NCBI GenBank assembly: GCA_949372955.1
Contig: CASIAX010000016.1
Span: forward strand, 1-64,000
Origin: SGZJ01 sp949372955
Lineage (GTDB): Bacteria; Bacteroidota; Bacteroidia; Flavobacteriales; Flavobacteriaceae
Length of the DNA: 64,000 nt
Direction: 5' to 3'
In this document: positions 25,031 to 34,037 of the stretch, in pieces
How the letters are laid out: each line of letters begins with the position of its first letter
Numbering within the stretch: the first letter of the stretch is position 1
Position numbers and translations under genes: made by a program
The notes under the pieces: generated by a model
What the model was told of the DNA's origin: nothing
The model's input: the letters and a program-made list of their open reading frames with translations, nothing else
Databases searched by the model: none

Positions 25031-26444
25031 AAAGTTCTTTTCTCAATCTAGCAACCGGAATATTTAATTGCTCTCTGTATTTTGATACAGTCCTTCTAGC
25101 TATCTTATATCCTTCTTTATGTAAAAGTTTTACTAATACATCATCTGTTTCAGGTTTACGTTTATCTTCTTCTGATATAATTTTTTCTAATATCTTCTTA
25201 ATTTCAATTGTGGATATTTCCTCTCCTTTATTATTCAACATAGACTCGCTGAAAAATTCCTTAATTAGTTTAGTTCCGTAAGGAGTGTCAACGTACTTAC
25301 TATTTGCTACTCTTGAAATAGTTGAGATATCCATATTAATTTTATCAGCAATATTTTTTAATATCATTGGTTTTATTTTTTTTTCATCACCAGATAAAAA
25401 ATAGTCTTGTTGATATGTCATTATTGCTTTCATAGTAAGCATTAATGTTTGTTCTCTTTGTTCAATTGCTTCAATGAACCACCTTGCCGAGTCTAATTTT
25501 TGTTTTATGAACTGAACTGCATCTTTTTGAGATTTCCTATTTTTTTCTAAACTATATCCTTTTAACATCTCTGTATATTCTCTAGATACATTCATCACTG
25601 GTTTATTTCTACCATTTAGACTAAGTAATAATTCATTATTTACTATTTCTATTTTAAAATCAGGAATAACCTGTTCAATTAATTTTGTGCTATTGTTAGA
25701 AAGAGAGTTCCCCGGTTTTGGATTTAATTTTTCAATTTCTTTAATTGCTATTTTTAGTTCTTTTTCTGAGATTTGATGTTTTGTTAATATTTTTTCAAAA
25801 TGTCTCTTGGTAAATAAATTAAAAGAGTCTTCAATTATATTTAATGCTAATACGGTATTTGGATTATCTGTACCTTTTCTATTTAGCTGTATTGCTAAAC
25901 ATTCTTGTAGTGATCTTGCTCCAATGCCAGCAGGGTCTAAATTTTGAATAGCTTTCAAAATAGTATTTACTGTGTCATATTCAACATCTATATTTTGAGT
26001 GAAAGCTAAATCATCAATTATATCTTCAATACTTTGGCGAATGTAGCCTCCTTCATCAATACATCCAACTAGGAATTCAGCAATTTTCATCTCAAAATCA
26101 CTTAATCTCTCAGTATAAATTTGATTTAAAATAACTTGGTTGAATGATACTCCAGAAGCGTATGGAATCGCATTCTCTTCTGTTGCTGATGAATTATAGG
26201 TATTTAATCTGTAATCAGGTATTTCGTCATCATTTATGTAATCCTCAACATCAATATTTTCATCTTTACTAAATTCTTCTTCTGTTGATATAGATTCATT
26301 AACTTCTAAAGCAGGGTTTTCTTCAATCTCTTGTTTTAGTTTTTGCTCAAAATCTAATACAGGAAGTTGAATTAACTTCATCAATTGTATTTGTTGAGGA
26401 GATAACTTTTGAGATAATTTTAATTTTAGCGATTGCTTTAGCAT
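25029..26444 (-). CDS. rpoN: RNA polymerase sigma-54 factor
   Basis: Alternative sigma factor recognising -24/-12 promoters with enhancer-binding activators, 471 residues. Region I is present: LKLSQKLSPQQIQLMKLIQLPVLDFEQKLKQEIEENPALE. An acidic region II follows (about 50-85), then the core-binding domain (about 110-290) and the helix-turn-helix. The C-terminal RpoN box is ARRTVSKYRE. The protein is complete. The start at 26444 is 11 bases after asnS, so the two share a transcript. No sigma-54 promoter was recognised in this window. Confidence 0.96.
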   Translation of the reverse strand: MLKQSLKLKLSQKLSPQQIQLMKLIQLPVLDFEQKLKQEIEENPALEVNESISTEEEFSKDENIDVEDYINDDEIPDYRLNTYNSSATEENAIPYASGVSFNQVILNQIYTERLSDFEMKIAEFLVGCIDEGGYIRQSIEDIIDDLAFTQNIDVEYDTVNTILKAIQNLDPAGIGARSLQECLAIQLNRKGTDNPNTVLALNIIEDSFNLFTKRHFEKILTKHQISEKELKIAIKEIEKLNPKPGNSLSNNSTKLIEQVIPDFKIEIVNNELLLSLNGRNKPVMNVSREYTEMLKGYSLEKNRKSQKDAVQFIKQKLDSARWFIEAIEQREQTLMLTMKAIMTYQQDYFLSGDEKKIKPMILKNIADKINMDISTISRVANSKYVDTPYGTKLIKEFFSESMLNNKGEEISTIEIKKILEKIISEEDKRKPETDDVLVKLLHKEGYKIARRTVSKYREQLNIPVARLRKEL

Positions 26445-26455
26445 TTAACTAATTT

Positions 26456-27889
26456 TTAAAATTCCGCATTTTGGGGAGTTCTCGGAAACGGTATTACATC
26501 TCGAATATTTGACATTCCAGTTGCGAACATGATTAACCTTTCAAAACCAAGCCCAAATCCAGAATGTTTAGCAGTACCAAATTTTCTTAAGTCTGTATAC
26601 CACCACAAATCTTCGGGATTAACCCCGATATCTTTCATTTTATTGTTTAAGATATCTAAATTTTCTTCTCTTTGTGAGCCACCAACAATTTCTCCAATTC
26701 CTGGGAATAGAATATCCATTGCTTTAACTGTTTTATTATCGTCGTTTAACTTCATGTAAAATGCCTTAATATTAGCAGGATAGTCATATATTATTACTGG
26801 ACATTTAAAATGTTTTTCTACTAAATATCTTTCATGTTCACTCTGTAAGTCTGCTCCCCAATTTTCAATTGGATATTTAAATTTCTTCTTTTTATTTGGT
26901 TTGCTATTCCTTAAGATCTCTATCGCTTCCGTGTAGGTGATCCTTTTAAAATCATTATCGATAACAAACCTTATTTTATCTATTAATGACATTTCACTTC
27001 TAAGATTTTGTGGTTTTGTCTTTTCTTCATTTGTTAACCTTTGTTCCAAGAAATTTAAATCATCAATATTATTATTAATTATGTGATTAAGTAGATGTTT
27101 TAAAAAATCTTCCGCCAAATCCATGTTTCCATTTAAATCCATAAACGCAACTTCGGGTTCTATCATCCAAAACTCAGATAAATGTCTCGATGTATTTGAG
27201 TTTTCTGCTCTAAATGTTGGTCCAAAGGTGTATACTTTACCAAGAGACATAGCGTATGTTTCTGCTTCTAATTGACCAGATACTGTCAGACTGGTCTCTT
27301 TTCCAAAAAAATCTTTTGAGTAATCGACTTCGTTTTTTTCATTTAGAGGTGGATCTTTAGGGTCGAGTGTGGTTACTCTAAATTGCTCTCCAGCGCCTTC
27401 AGCATCACTTGATGTAATTATTGGTGTATGAACGTAATAAAAACCGTTAGAATTGAAGTAACTGTGGACTGCAAAAGATAAACTAGACCTCAAACGCATT
27501 ATTGCACTAAAAGTATTTGTTCTAGTTCTTAAATGTGCATTATCACGGAGAAATTCAAATGAATGTTTTTTTGGTTGAATAGGAAATTTATCCGAATCAC
27601 ATTCTCCCAATATTTCTAATTCAGAAACTATAATTTCAAATTTTTGACCACTTCCTTGGCTTTCTACTAATGAACCTGTAATTTCTAAACTAGTTCCAGT
27701 ATTTATTTTTTTTAAAGTTGAATCATCAAAATTTTTAAAGTCAATAACACATTGAATACTTTCAATACATGATCCATCATTTAAAGCGATAAATCGATTA
27801 GCACGAAATGTTCTTACCCATCCGTTTAACTTTACTTCAGCTTGTATATCAGTATTTAGTAAAAGATCTTTTACAGAATTATTTTTCAT
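26456..27889 (-). CDS. asnS: Asparaginyl-tRNA synthetase
   Basis: Class IIb synthetase charging tRNA-Asn, 477 residues. The OB-fold anticodon-binding domain (about 15-105) begins VKLNGWVRTFRANRFIALNDGSC. The catalytic domain has FGPTFRAENSNTSRHLSEFWMIEPE (motif 2) and GFGLGFERLIMFATGMSNIRDVIPFPRTP (motif 3). The SNTSRHLSEF signature separates AsnRS from AspRS. Its presence implies direct Asn-tRNA formation rather than obligatory transamidation. A TATATTTG element lies upstream, and rpoN follows after 11 bases. Confidence 0.97.
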   Translation of the reverse strand: MKNNSVKDLLLNTDIQAEVKLNGWVRTFRANRFIALNDGSCIESIQCVIDFKNFDDSTLKKINTGTSLEITGSLVESQGSGQKFEIIVSELEILGECDSDKFPIQPKKHSFEFLRDNAHLRTRTNTFSAIMRLRSSLSFAVHSYFNSNGFYYVHTPIITSSDAEGAGEQFRVTTLDPKDPPLNEKNEVDYSKDFFGKETSLTVSGQLEAETYAMSLGKVYTFGPTFRAENSNTSRHLSEFWMIEPEVAFMDLNGNMDLAEDFLKHLLNHIINNNIDDLNFLEQRLTNEEKTKPQNLRSEMSLIDKIRFVIDNDFKRITYTEAIEILRNSKPNKKKKFKYPIENWGADLQSEHERYLVEKHFKCPVIIYDYPANIKAFYMKLNDDNKTVKAMDILFPGIGEIVGGSQREENLDILNNKMKDIGVNPEDLWWYTDLRKFGTAKHSGFGLGFERLIMFATGMSNIRDVIPFPRTPQNAEF

Positions 27890-27911
27890 TTTGATTATAA
27901 AATTATAGTAT

Positions 27912-27919
27912 CAAATATA
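27912..27919 (-). promoter_or_regulatory. Candidate -7 element of asnS-rpoN
   Basis: TATATTTG on the minus strand, 22 bases ahead of the asnS start codon, in the 52-base gap after the MMPL gene. A TTG lies only 12 bases further upstream, too close for the consensus. Confidence 0.4.
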
Positions 27920-27941
27920 AAGTTTTAAAAACAAGTTATAT

Positions 27942-30356
27942 TTAATTTGTTGCGTCTTCATCTTCAATAATTTTTATTAAAGGTTCTTTTAAGACTTTCT
28001 CATTTGCAATAGTACCTTCAAGTGATAGTAACATTGAAGGCAAGAGTAATAGATTTGCTAGCATTGCAAATAAAAGGGTAGCCGAAACTAATGCTCCAAG
28101 AGCTACTGTTCCTCCAAAATCGGATACTGTGAATACTGAAAATCCAAAAAACAAAACAATAGAGGTATAAAACATACTAACCCCAGTTTCACGAAGTGCA
28201 TTATAAACAGATTTATTTATTTCCCAATTATTAGCAATTAGTTCTTGTCTATATTTTGCTAAAAAATGAATAGTATCATCTACAGCTATTCCAAATGCAA
28301 TACTAAATATCAATATGGTAGATGGTTTTATCGCAACGCCTAAATATCCCATTAATCCAGCTGTAACTATTAGCGGCAATAGGTTTGGTATCAGAGATAC
28401 AAATATCATTTTTACAGATCTAAACATGTATGCCATTAACATAGCAATTAAAAATATTGCTAATGAAAGTGATAAAATTAAGTTTTTAACTAAATACTTT
28501 GTTCCTTTTTGAAATAAGTAAGCCTTACCAGTAATTGAAACTTCAAAATTATCAGAAGGCATTATTTTTGAAATTTCATAATTTAATTTCTCTTCAATAG
28601 CCTCCATTCTTTCAATCTCCATGTCTTTCATAAATGCAGTGATTCTAGTATATTGACCTGTGGAATCAACATAATTTTTTATTAAATCAACATCTGAATC
28701 TGAAGTTGAGTTTTTTGCGTACGACAGTATAAAGCTATTTTCTTGTGAAGTAGGAACTTGATAATATTTTGGATTTCCATTGTAATAAGCTTGTTTAGAG
28801 TACTTTACTAAACTAACCATTGAAATAGGTTTTGATAATTCAGGGATTTCTAAAATAACGTCCTCTATTTTACTCATTTTCTTTATAGTGGAAAGTTTTG
28901 TAACTCCTTTTTTACGTTTAGTGTCTATCAAAATTTCTAATGGCATTATCCCATTAAATTCTTTTTCATAAAACATGATATCGTCAAACCAGTCTGCTTT
29001 TTGTGGCATATCATCTATAATACTTCCAGAAATCCTTATTTGATATATTCCAATTATACTAAAAACAAGTAATGCAATAGATATTATATAAATATTAATT
29101 TTACTTTTTTTCACTGTATTTTCAATCCAATCGCCGAGTGAAGTAATCCATCTTTTATTTAAATGTTCTAAATGCTTTTCTTCTGGAATCGGCAAAAAAC
29201 TATAAATTATAGGGATAATTAAAATACATAAAACGAATATCGCTAAAATACTTAGTGAAGCTACAATACCAAATTCTTTAAGTAATTTACTATTTGTAAT
29301 AATAAATGTAGCAAAACCAGACGCTGTAGTAACGTTTGTCATTAATGTAGCATTACCTATTTTAGTAATAACTCTTTGTAGTGACTTGGCTTTATTTCCA
29401 TGTTCATTAACTTCATGCTGGTATTTATTAATTAGAAAAATACAATTAGGGATTCCAATCACAATTATAAGTGGAGGAATCAGCCCAGTAAGAACAGATA
29501 TTTCAAAGTCACCAGGGGGAGTATTTATAATAAATAGTCCTAATATCCCCACTGACCAAACAACTCCAACCATCACTACAAATAATGAAATGAAAGTAGC
29601 TCTATAAGATCTGAAAAACAGGAAAAAAATTATAGATGTAATTATAAGTGCTAAAATTACAAAAGTTGAAATTTCACTTTTAATATTTTCAGCATTTTTT
29701 GTTCTTACATAAGGCATGCCTGATATCTTTATATCAATGCCATAGTTATTTTCAAAATCTCTTACTTTCGGAATTAAAACTGTATTAATATACTCTTCTC
29801 TTGCGGGTTCATTTACAATTGACTTTTTTAAATGAATAGCAGTCCTTACAGATTGAGTTTCTGTATTGAACAAAAACTCATCATAAAAAGGATACTTTTC
29901 GAATAACTCTTTCTTTAGTGAAATTAATTCAAGATCTGACTTGATCGTATCGTTAATAAAAGGTTCTAAATAAAACTGTTGTCTTTTTTTGTCTTTTTTT
30001 AACTTCTGTAAATCTCCTATCGCTATGACTGACTCAATAAAGTTTGTGTCTTTTAAAACTTTAGATAATTTATTCCAAGCATTAAGGTTCTTAGGAGTAA
30101 ATAATAGTGAATCTTTTACCCCAATTACAATCAAATTACCTTCTTCTCCAAATTTATCAGTAAAATCCAAATATTGGAGGTTTACTTCGTGATTATCCGG
30201 TAATAAGTTTGCTTCTGTGTTAGAAAACTTTATGTATTGCCACTGACTAATAAAAAATGAAGTTGCTATAATTAATAAAGTGATAATTATGAGCCTATTC
30301 CTTAATATTAAATTTGAAACAGCATCCCAAAACCCTACTAAAAATACTCTAGCCAT
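27942..30356 (-). CDS. MMPL/RND family transporter
   Basis: Large inner-membrane transporter of the MMPL-type RND group, 804 residues. It is built as two repeats: TM1 near 18-40, a periplasmic domain (~45-225), and TM2-TM6 (about 228-400), then TM7 near 420, a second periplasmic domain, and TM8-TM12 (about 630-785). Sterol-sensing-like stretches occur in both halves (LTGLIPPLIIVIGIPNCIFLINKYQHE; ILIFSIAFGIAVDDTIHFLAKYRQE). The second half has the VDD proton-relay pair; the first does not. It is shorter than drug pumps and lacks a neighbouring adaptor, so it more likely handles lipids or hydrophobic molecules. That is a family-level inference. Confidence 0.88.
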   Translation of the reverse strand: MARVFLVGFWDAVSNLILRNRLIIITLLIIATSFFISQWQYIKFSNTEANLLPDNHEVNLQYLDFTDKFGEEGNLIVIGVKDSLLFTPKNLNAWNKLSKVLKDTNFIESVIAIGDLQKLKKDKKRQQFYLEPFINDTIKSDLELISLKKELFEKYPFYDEFLFNTETQSVRTAIHLKKSIVNEPAREEYINTVLIPKVRDFENNYGIDIKISGMPYVRTKNAENIKSEISTFVILALIITSIIFFLFFRSYRATFISLFVVMVGVVWSVGILGLFIINTPPGDFEISVLTGLIPPLIIVIGIPNCIFLINKYQHEVNEHGNKAKSLQRVITKIGNATLMTNVTTASGFATFIITNSKLLKEFGIVASLSILAIFVLCILIIPIIYSFLPIPEEKHLEHLNKRWITSLGDWIENTVKKSKINIYIISIALLVFSIIGIYQIRISGSIIDDMPQKADWFDDIMFYEKEFNGIMPLEILIDTKRKKGVTKLSTIKKMSKIEDVILEIPELSKPISMVSLVKYSKQAYYNGNPKYYQVPTSQENSFILSYAKNSTSDSDVDLIKNYVDSTGQYTRITAFMKDMEIERMEAIEEKLNYEISKIMPSDNFEVSITGKAYLFQKGTKYLVKNLILSLSLAIFLIAMLMAYMFRSVKMIFVSLIPNLLPLIVTAGLMGYLGVAIKPSTILIFSIAFGIAVDDTIHFLAKYRQELIANNWEINKSVYNALRETGVSMFYTSIVLFFGFSVFTVSDFGGTVALGALVSATLLFAMLANLLLLPSMLLSLEGTIANEKVLKEPLIKIIEDEDATN

Positions 30357-30422
30357 ATGATTGTATTATGTACTGATAGTAAAGATATTAATTACAATTA
30401 GAATATTTGTAATATTTAAAAA

Positions 30423-30980
30423 TTATAAAGTCATAATTTCTTTTTCTTTCGCCTCAAATATTGAATTAATACTTTCAATATATTTATTAGTAAGATCCTG
30501 TATATCTTGTTCGGCATTCTTTTTTAAATCATCAGAAAATTCTTCATTTTTTTTTATTTCATTATTGGCATCTTTCCTTGAATTTCTAACAACTATTTTT
30601 GCTTCTTCTGCCTCAACTTTAGCTTGCTTTGCTAAATCTATTCTTCTTTCTTCTGTTAATGCAGGTACATTTATAATTATATTTTCACCATTATTCATAG
30701 GGTTAAACCCCAAATTTGCATTCATAATGGCTTTCTCAATATCAACAAGTAGTTTTTTTTCCCATGGTTGAACAACTATAGTTCTGCCGTCGGGAGTATT
30801 TACATTTGCCACCTGTGTTAGAGGAGTTAAAGAACCATAATACTCTACAACAACACTTCCAAGCATTGAAGTATTTGCTTTCCCTGCTCTAATATTTAAT
30901 AATTTTTTTTCTAGATGTTTTATAGCGTTAGTCATCGCCTCTTTTACTGATTCAAAAATAAATTCTAATTCCTCTTCCAT
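30423..30980 (-). CDS. frr: Ribosome recycling factor
   Basis: Works with EF-G to split post-termination ribosomes, 185 residues, the usual length. Conserved features are the N-terminal helix MTNAIKHLEKKLLNIRAGKANTSML, VEYYGSLTPLTQVANVNTPDGRTIVVQPWEK, and the C-terminal three-helix bundle (LTEERRIDLAKQAKVEAEEAKIVVRNSRKDAN). It lies 15 bases after pyrH, a conserved bacterial pairing. The next gene downstream (MMPL) begins 66 bases later without an obvious promoter and may be co-transcribed. Confidence 0.97.
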   Translation of the reverse strand: MEEELEFIFESVKEAMTNAIKHLEKKLLNIRAGKANTSMLGSVVVEYYGSLTPLTQVANVNTPDGRTIVVQPWEKKLLVDIEKAIMNANLGFNPMNNGENIIINVPALTEERRIDLAKQAKVEAEEAKIVVRNSRKDANNEIKKNEEFSDDLKKNAEQDIQDLTNKYIESINSIFEAKEKEIMTL

Positions 30981-30995
30981 GTTATCTAAAAATAT

Positions 30996-31706
30996 TTATA
31001 AGTTAACTGTAGTTCCGATTTTTTCACCAGAAATTAATTTTAATAAATTTCCTTTTTTGTTCATGTCAAATACAATTATTGGTAATTTATTTTCTTGACT
31101 TAGAGTGAATGCTGTAGTATCCATTACTTTTAACCCCTTTTTTAGAACTTCTTCAAATGAAATATTATCAAATTTTATAGCATTAATGTTTTTTTCTGGA
31201 TCCTCATCATAAATACCATCTACCCTAGTCCCTTTTAAAATAACATCCGATTCTATCTCTATTGCTCTTAATACAGCAGCAGAATCAGTCGTGAAATATG
31301 GGTTGCCTGTACCACCTCCAAATATTACAACTCTACCTTTATCTAAATGTCTTATTGCTTTTCTTCTTATAAAAGGTTCAGCAACCTCATTAATTTTAAT
31401 TGCAGTTTGTAATCTTGTTGGAGCTCCAACATTTTCGAGTGCACTTTGAAGTGCCAAACCATTAATTACGGTTGCTAACATGCCCATGTGATCACCTTGA
31501 ACTCTATCAATTTTATATTCGTTATTACTATCGAAACCTCTAAAAATATTTCCACCACCAATAACTACCGCAACTTGTACACCGAGATCTGTTATTTGCT
31601 TAATATCTTTTGCATAATCATGTAATCTTTCAGAATCAATTCCGAAATTCTTTTTGCCCATTAAGGCTTCACCAGAAAGTTTTAGTAATATTCTTTTATA
31701 TTTCAT
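30996..31706 (-). CDS. pyrH: UMP kinase
   Basis: Hexameric bacterial UMP kinase of the amino-acid kinase family, phosphorylating UMP to UDP for pyrimidine nucleotide supply, 236 residues. Seen are KRILLKLSGEALMG at the start, VAVVIGGGNIFRG (phosphate loop), RVQGDHMGMLATVINGLALQSAL, FGGGTGNPYFTTDSAAVLRA, and LKGTRVDGIYDEDPEKN. No truncation. It is first of pyrH-frr. The 72-base gap after tsf contains a TATCTTTG element. Confidence 0.97.
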   Translation of the reverse strand: MKYKRILLKLSGEALMGKKNFGIDSERLHDYAKDIKQITDLGVQVAVVIGGGNIFRGFDSNNEYKIDRVQGDHMGMLATVINGLALQSALENVGAPTRLQTAIKINEVAEPFIRRKAIRHLDKGRVVIFGGGTGNPYFTTDSAAVLRAIEIESDVILKGTRVDGIYDEDPEKNINAIKFDNISFEEVLKKGLKVMDTTAFTLSQENKLPIIVFDMNKKGNLLKLISGEKIGTTVNL

Positions 31707-31725
31707 GCTTAATTTTGAAGTTAAG

Positions 31726-31733
31726 CAAAGATA
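31726..31733 (-). promoter_or_regulatory. Candidate -7 element of pyrH-frr
   Basis: TATCTTTG on the minus strand matches TAnnTTTG, 19 bases ahead of the pyrH start codon and inside the tsf-pyrH gap. No -33 TTG is evident. Confidence 0.4.
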
Positions 31734-31778
31734 ATGTAGATTTTTTAATTATATAAAAAAAAATTAAAAGAAGAAGTA

Positions 31779-32603
31779 TTATCCTAGAGCTACTCTCTTG
31801 AATTCAACAACATGTAAGTCTTTGTCATAAGAACTGACGTAATTTTTTACACTTTGTTTTCCATCTTTTATAAAATCTTGGTTTACAAGAGTATTGTCTT
31901 TAAAGAATCTTTTTAGTTTTCCTTTTGCAATATTATCTAGCATTGATTCAGGCTTACCTTCAGCTCTTAATTGATCTTTAGCTATTTCGATTTCTTTTTC
32001 AATTATATTTGAATCAACACCGTTCTCATCTAAAGCAAGTGGATTCATTGCTGCTACTTGCATGGACACATCCTTTGCTGCAGTAGATGAACCATCAACA
32101 TTTGCAGATAACCCTACAACTGAAGCTATTTTATTGCCAGCGTGTATATATGAGCCAACAAAAGGTGCATTTATTTTCTCAAATGCTTTAATTTCTATTT
32201 TCTCTCCTATAACGCCAGTTTGCTCTATTAGCTTTTCGTCTACTGACAATCCACCAATTTTAGCTTTTAAAAATTCTTCTTTAGTATTACATTCTAGTGC
32301 TATCTCTGCCAGTTTGTTTGCTAAACTAACAAAGTCATCATTTTTTCCAACAAAATCAGTTTCACAACCTAAAACAATTGCAACACCAGTAGTATTGTCA
32401 GAATTAGTTTTGGTAATTGCAGCGCCTTCTGAAGAATCTCTATCAGCTCTTTTAGCAGCGACTTTCTGACCTTTCTTTCTTAAAATTTCTATAGCTTTTT
32501 CAAAATGACCATCAGCCTCGACTAATGCTTTTTTACAATCCATCATTCCAGCACCCGTAGTCTTTCTCAGGTTGTTTACTTCTGAAGCAGTTATTTTTGC
32601 CAT
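31779..32603 (-). CDS. tsf: Translation elongation factor Ts
   Basis: Guanine-nucleotide exchange factor that recycles EF-Tu, 274 residues. The N-terminal UBA-like module (VNNLRKTTGAGMMDCKKALVEADGHFEKAIEILRKKG) is complete. The exchange motif appears as GCETDFVGKNDDFV. A dimerisation domain with HAGNKIASVVGLSANV and the AMNPLAL segment follow. It lies 34 bases after rpsB, the standard rpsB-tsf pair, and shares its transcript. Confidence 0.97.
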   Translation of the reverse strand: MAKITASEVNNLRKTTGAGMMDCKKALVEADGHFEKAIEILRKKGQKVAAKRADRDSSEGAAITKTNSDNTTGVAIVLGCETDFVGKNDDFVSLANKLAEIALECNTKEEFLKAKIGGLSVDEKLIEQTGVIGEKIEIKAFEKINAPFVGSYIHAGNKIASVVGLSANVDGSSTAAKDVSMQVAAMNPLALDENGVDSNIIEKEIEIAKDQLRAEGKPESMLDNIAKGKLKRFFKDNTLVNQDFIKDGKQSVKNYVSSYDKDLHVVEFKRVALG

Positions 32604-32637
32604 GATATATAATTAAGTGTAATTATTGTGATATGTG

Positions 32638-33528
32638 TTATTTTTCCCCAGCTTTTTCCTCAGCTTTTACTTCAGCCTTTTCCTCAGCTTTTACTTCAGC
32701 TTTTACCTCAGCTTTTACTTCAGCCTTTTCCTCAGCTTTTACTTCAGCTTTTACTTCAGCTTTTACCTCAGCTTTTACCTCAGCTTTTACTTCAGCTTTT
32801 ACTTCAGTTTTTACTTCAGTTTTTGATTCATCTTTTTCAGCGTTTCTTTCAGATAAACCTTCTTGTATAGACGGAGTAATGTTTTCAAGGATCTTAAGTA
32901 TAGACTTAGACGCATCATCATTGGAAGGTATAACATATTCTACCTCTCTAGGATCAGAATTTGTGTCTACCATTGCAAAAATTGGAATGTTTAATTTTTG
33001 AGCTTCTTTTATAGCTATGTGTTCTCTAATTATATCAACAACAAATAAAGCACCAGGCAGTCTTGTCATATCAGAAATAGAACCTAAATTCTTCTCCAGC
33101 TTATCCCTCAATCTGTCCGTTTGTAACCTTTCTTTTTTAGAAAGTGTGTTGAAAGTTCCATCTTTTTTCATTCTATCAATAGCGGCCATTTTTTTAACTG
33201 CTTTTCTGATAGTAACAAAATTTGTTAGCATTCCCCCAGGCCATCTTTCAGTAATGTATGGCATATTTACTTTTGAAGCAGCTTCAGCAACAATTTCCTT
33301 AGCCTGTTTCTTTGTAGCTACAAATAAAATCTTTCTCCCTGAAGCAGCAATCTTTTTTAAAGCTTCAGATGCTTCATCAATTTTAGCTACAGTTTTGTAT
33401 AGGTTAATAATGTGTATCCCATTTCTCTCCATGTATATGAAAGGAGCCATGTTTGGATTCCATTTTCTTGTAAGATGTCCGAAATGAACACCTGCATCTA
33501 ATAATTCTTTTACTTCTAATTTTCCCAT
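32638..33528 (-). CDS. rpsB: Ribosomal protein S2 with repetitive Lys/Glu/Ala/Val tail
   Basis: 30S subunit protein S2, 296 residues. The first ~230 residues are the normal fold (KELLDAGVHFGHLTRKWNPNMAPFIY; FVATKKQAKEIV; TERWPGGMLTNF; GALFVVDIIREHIAIKEA; VDTNSDPREVEYVIPSNDDA). The last ~60 residues are an unusual low-complexity extension of fifteen 4-residue units of the type (A/T)-E-(V/E/G)-K. Such a charged tail should be disordered or helical on the ribosome surface. A 119-base leader with a nested stem structure precedes the gene, and tsf follows. Its start is fixed by the conserved MGKLEVKELLDAG. Confidence 0.95.
   Translation of the reverse strand: MGKLEVKELLDAGVHFGHLTRKWNPNMAPFIYMERNGIHIINLYKTVAKIDEASEALKKIAASGRKILFVATKKQAKEIVAEAASKVNMPYITERWPGGMLTNFVTIRKAVKKMAAIDRMKKDGTFNTLSKKERLQTDRLRDKLEKNLGSISDMTRLPGALFVVDIIREHIAIKEAQKLNIPIFAMVDTNSDPREVEYVIPSNDDASKSILKILENITPSIQEGLSERNAEKDESKTEVKTEVKAEVKAEVKAEVKAEVKAEVKAEEKAEVKAEVKAEVKAEEKAEVKAEEKAGEK
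32641..32820 (-). repeat. 12-bp tandem repeat encoding the S2 C-terminal tail
   Basis: Fifteen imperfect copies of a 12-base unit (consensus on the coding strand GCTGAAGTAAAA) encode A-E-V-K, with T-E-V-K units first and variants A-E-E-K and A-G-E-K later. The unit keeps the reading frame. It also keeps the other frames free of stops, which produces spurious overlapping reading frames on the opposite strand. Confidence 0.95.
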
Positions 33529-33553
33529 TTTGTGATAGTTTACTTTCTGTTGA

Positions 33554-33597
33554 TTAGCAATGCCGACTAATTTACTAGTCGATCATTTAGATGCTAA
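33554..33597 (-). promoter_or_regulatory. Nested stem structure in the rpsB leader, possible autoregulatory site
   Basis: Three stacked helices can form: TTAGCA with TGCTAA (33554-33559 and 33592-33597), ATG with CAT (33560-33562 and 33584-33586), and CGACTA with TAGTCG (33564-33569 and 33576-33581) closing a 6-base loop. That gives 15 pairs with small internal loops. The structure is 25 bases upstream of the rpsB start and has no T-run. S2 is known to control its own operon in other bacteria through leader RNA; the same role here is an inference. Confidence 0.5.
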
Positions 33598-33647
33598 ACT
33601 AAATCTTGAATAAATTCATAGATAACAAAAACTGGTTATTGATTGTT

Positions 33648-34037
33648 TTATCTTTTCGAGAATTGGAATTTCTTTCTAGCCTTCTTCTGCCCGAATTTTT
33701 TCCTCTCAACCATCCTTGGATCTCTTGTTAACAATCCTTCAGGTTTAAGAATCTCTCTATTTTCTTCTTTTAATTCACACATAGCTCTAGATAAAGCTAG
33801 TCTTATAGCTTCAACTTGACCAGTTGAACCTCCTCCAAAAACATTAATGTTTATGTCAAATTTTTTCTCATTGCCAGTCAAGACAAGTGCTTGATTTATT
33901 TTGAATTGAAGAGTTGGTGTTGGGAAATATACTGTAGAATCTTTTTTATTCACAGTTATTTTACCTTTACCTTTTTTAAGGTATACTCTGGCTACTGCCG
34001 TTTTTCTACGTCCAATTTTATGAATAGTTTCTTGCAT
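33648..34037 (-). CDS. rpsI: Ribosomal protein S9
   Basis: 30S protein S9, 129 residues. The start MQETIHKIGRRKTAVARVYLKKGKG and the C-terminal RDPRMVERKKFGQKKARKKFQFSKR are characteristic. The basic tail that reaches the P-site tRNA is intact, ending in the conserved SKR. Its start codon overlaps the last base of rplM's stop, so the two are translationally coupled, as in most bacteria. Confidence 0.97.
   Translation of the reverse strand: MQETIHKIGRRKTAVARVYLKKGKGKITVNKKDSTVYFPTPTLQFKINQALVLTGNEKKFDININVFGGGSTGQVEAIRLALSRAMCELKEENREILKPEGLLTRDPRMVERKKFGQKKARKKFQFSKR

Noticed and set aside
31743..31769. An 8-bp AT hairpin (TTTTAATT/AATTAAAA) in the tsf-pyrH gap as a terminator.
   Set aside because: It has no GC, a 10-base loop and no clear T-run after it on the transcribed strand; sequences of this kind are frequent in this AT-rich DNA.
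32628..33001. Several long plus-strand reading frames opposite rpsB, rich in Phe, Ser, Leu and Gln.
   Set aside because: They exist because the 12-bp repeat array of rpsB has no stops in any frame. The proteins are pure translations of the repeat with no start signals.
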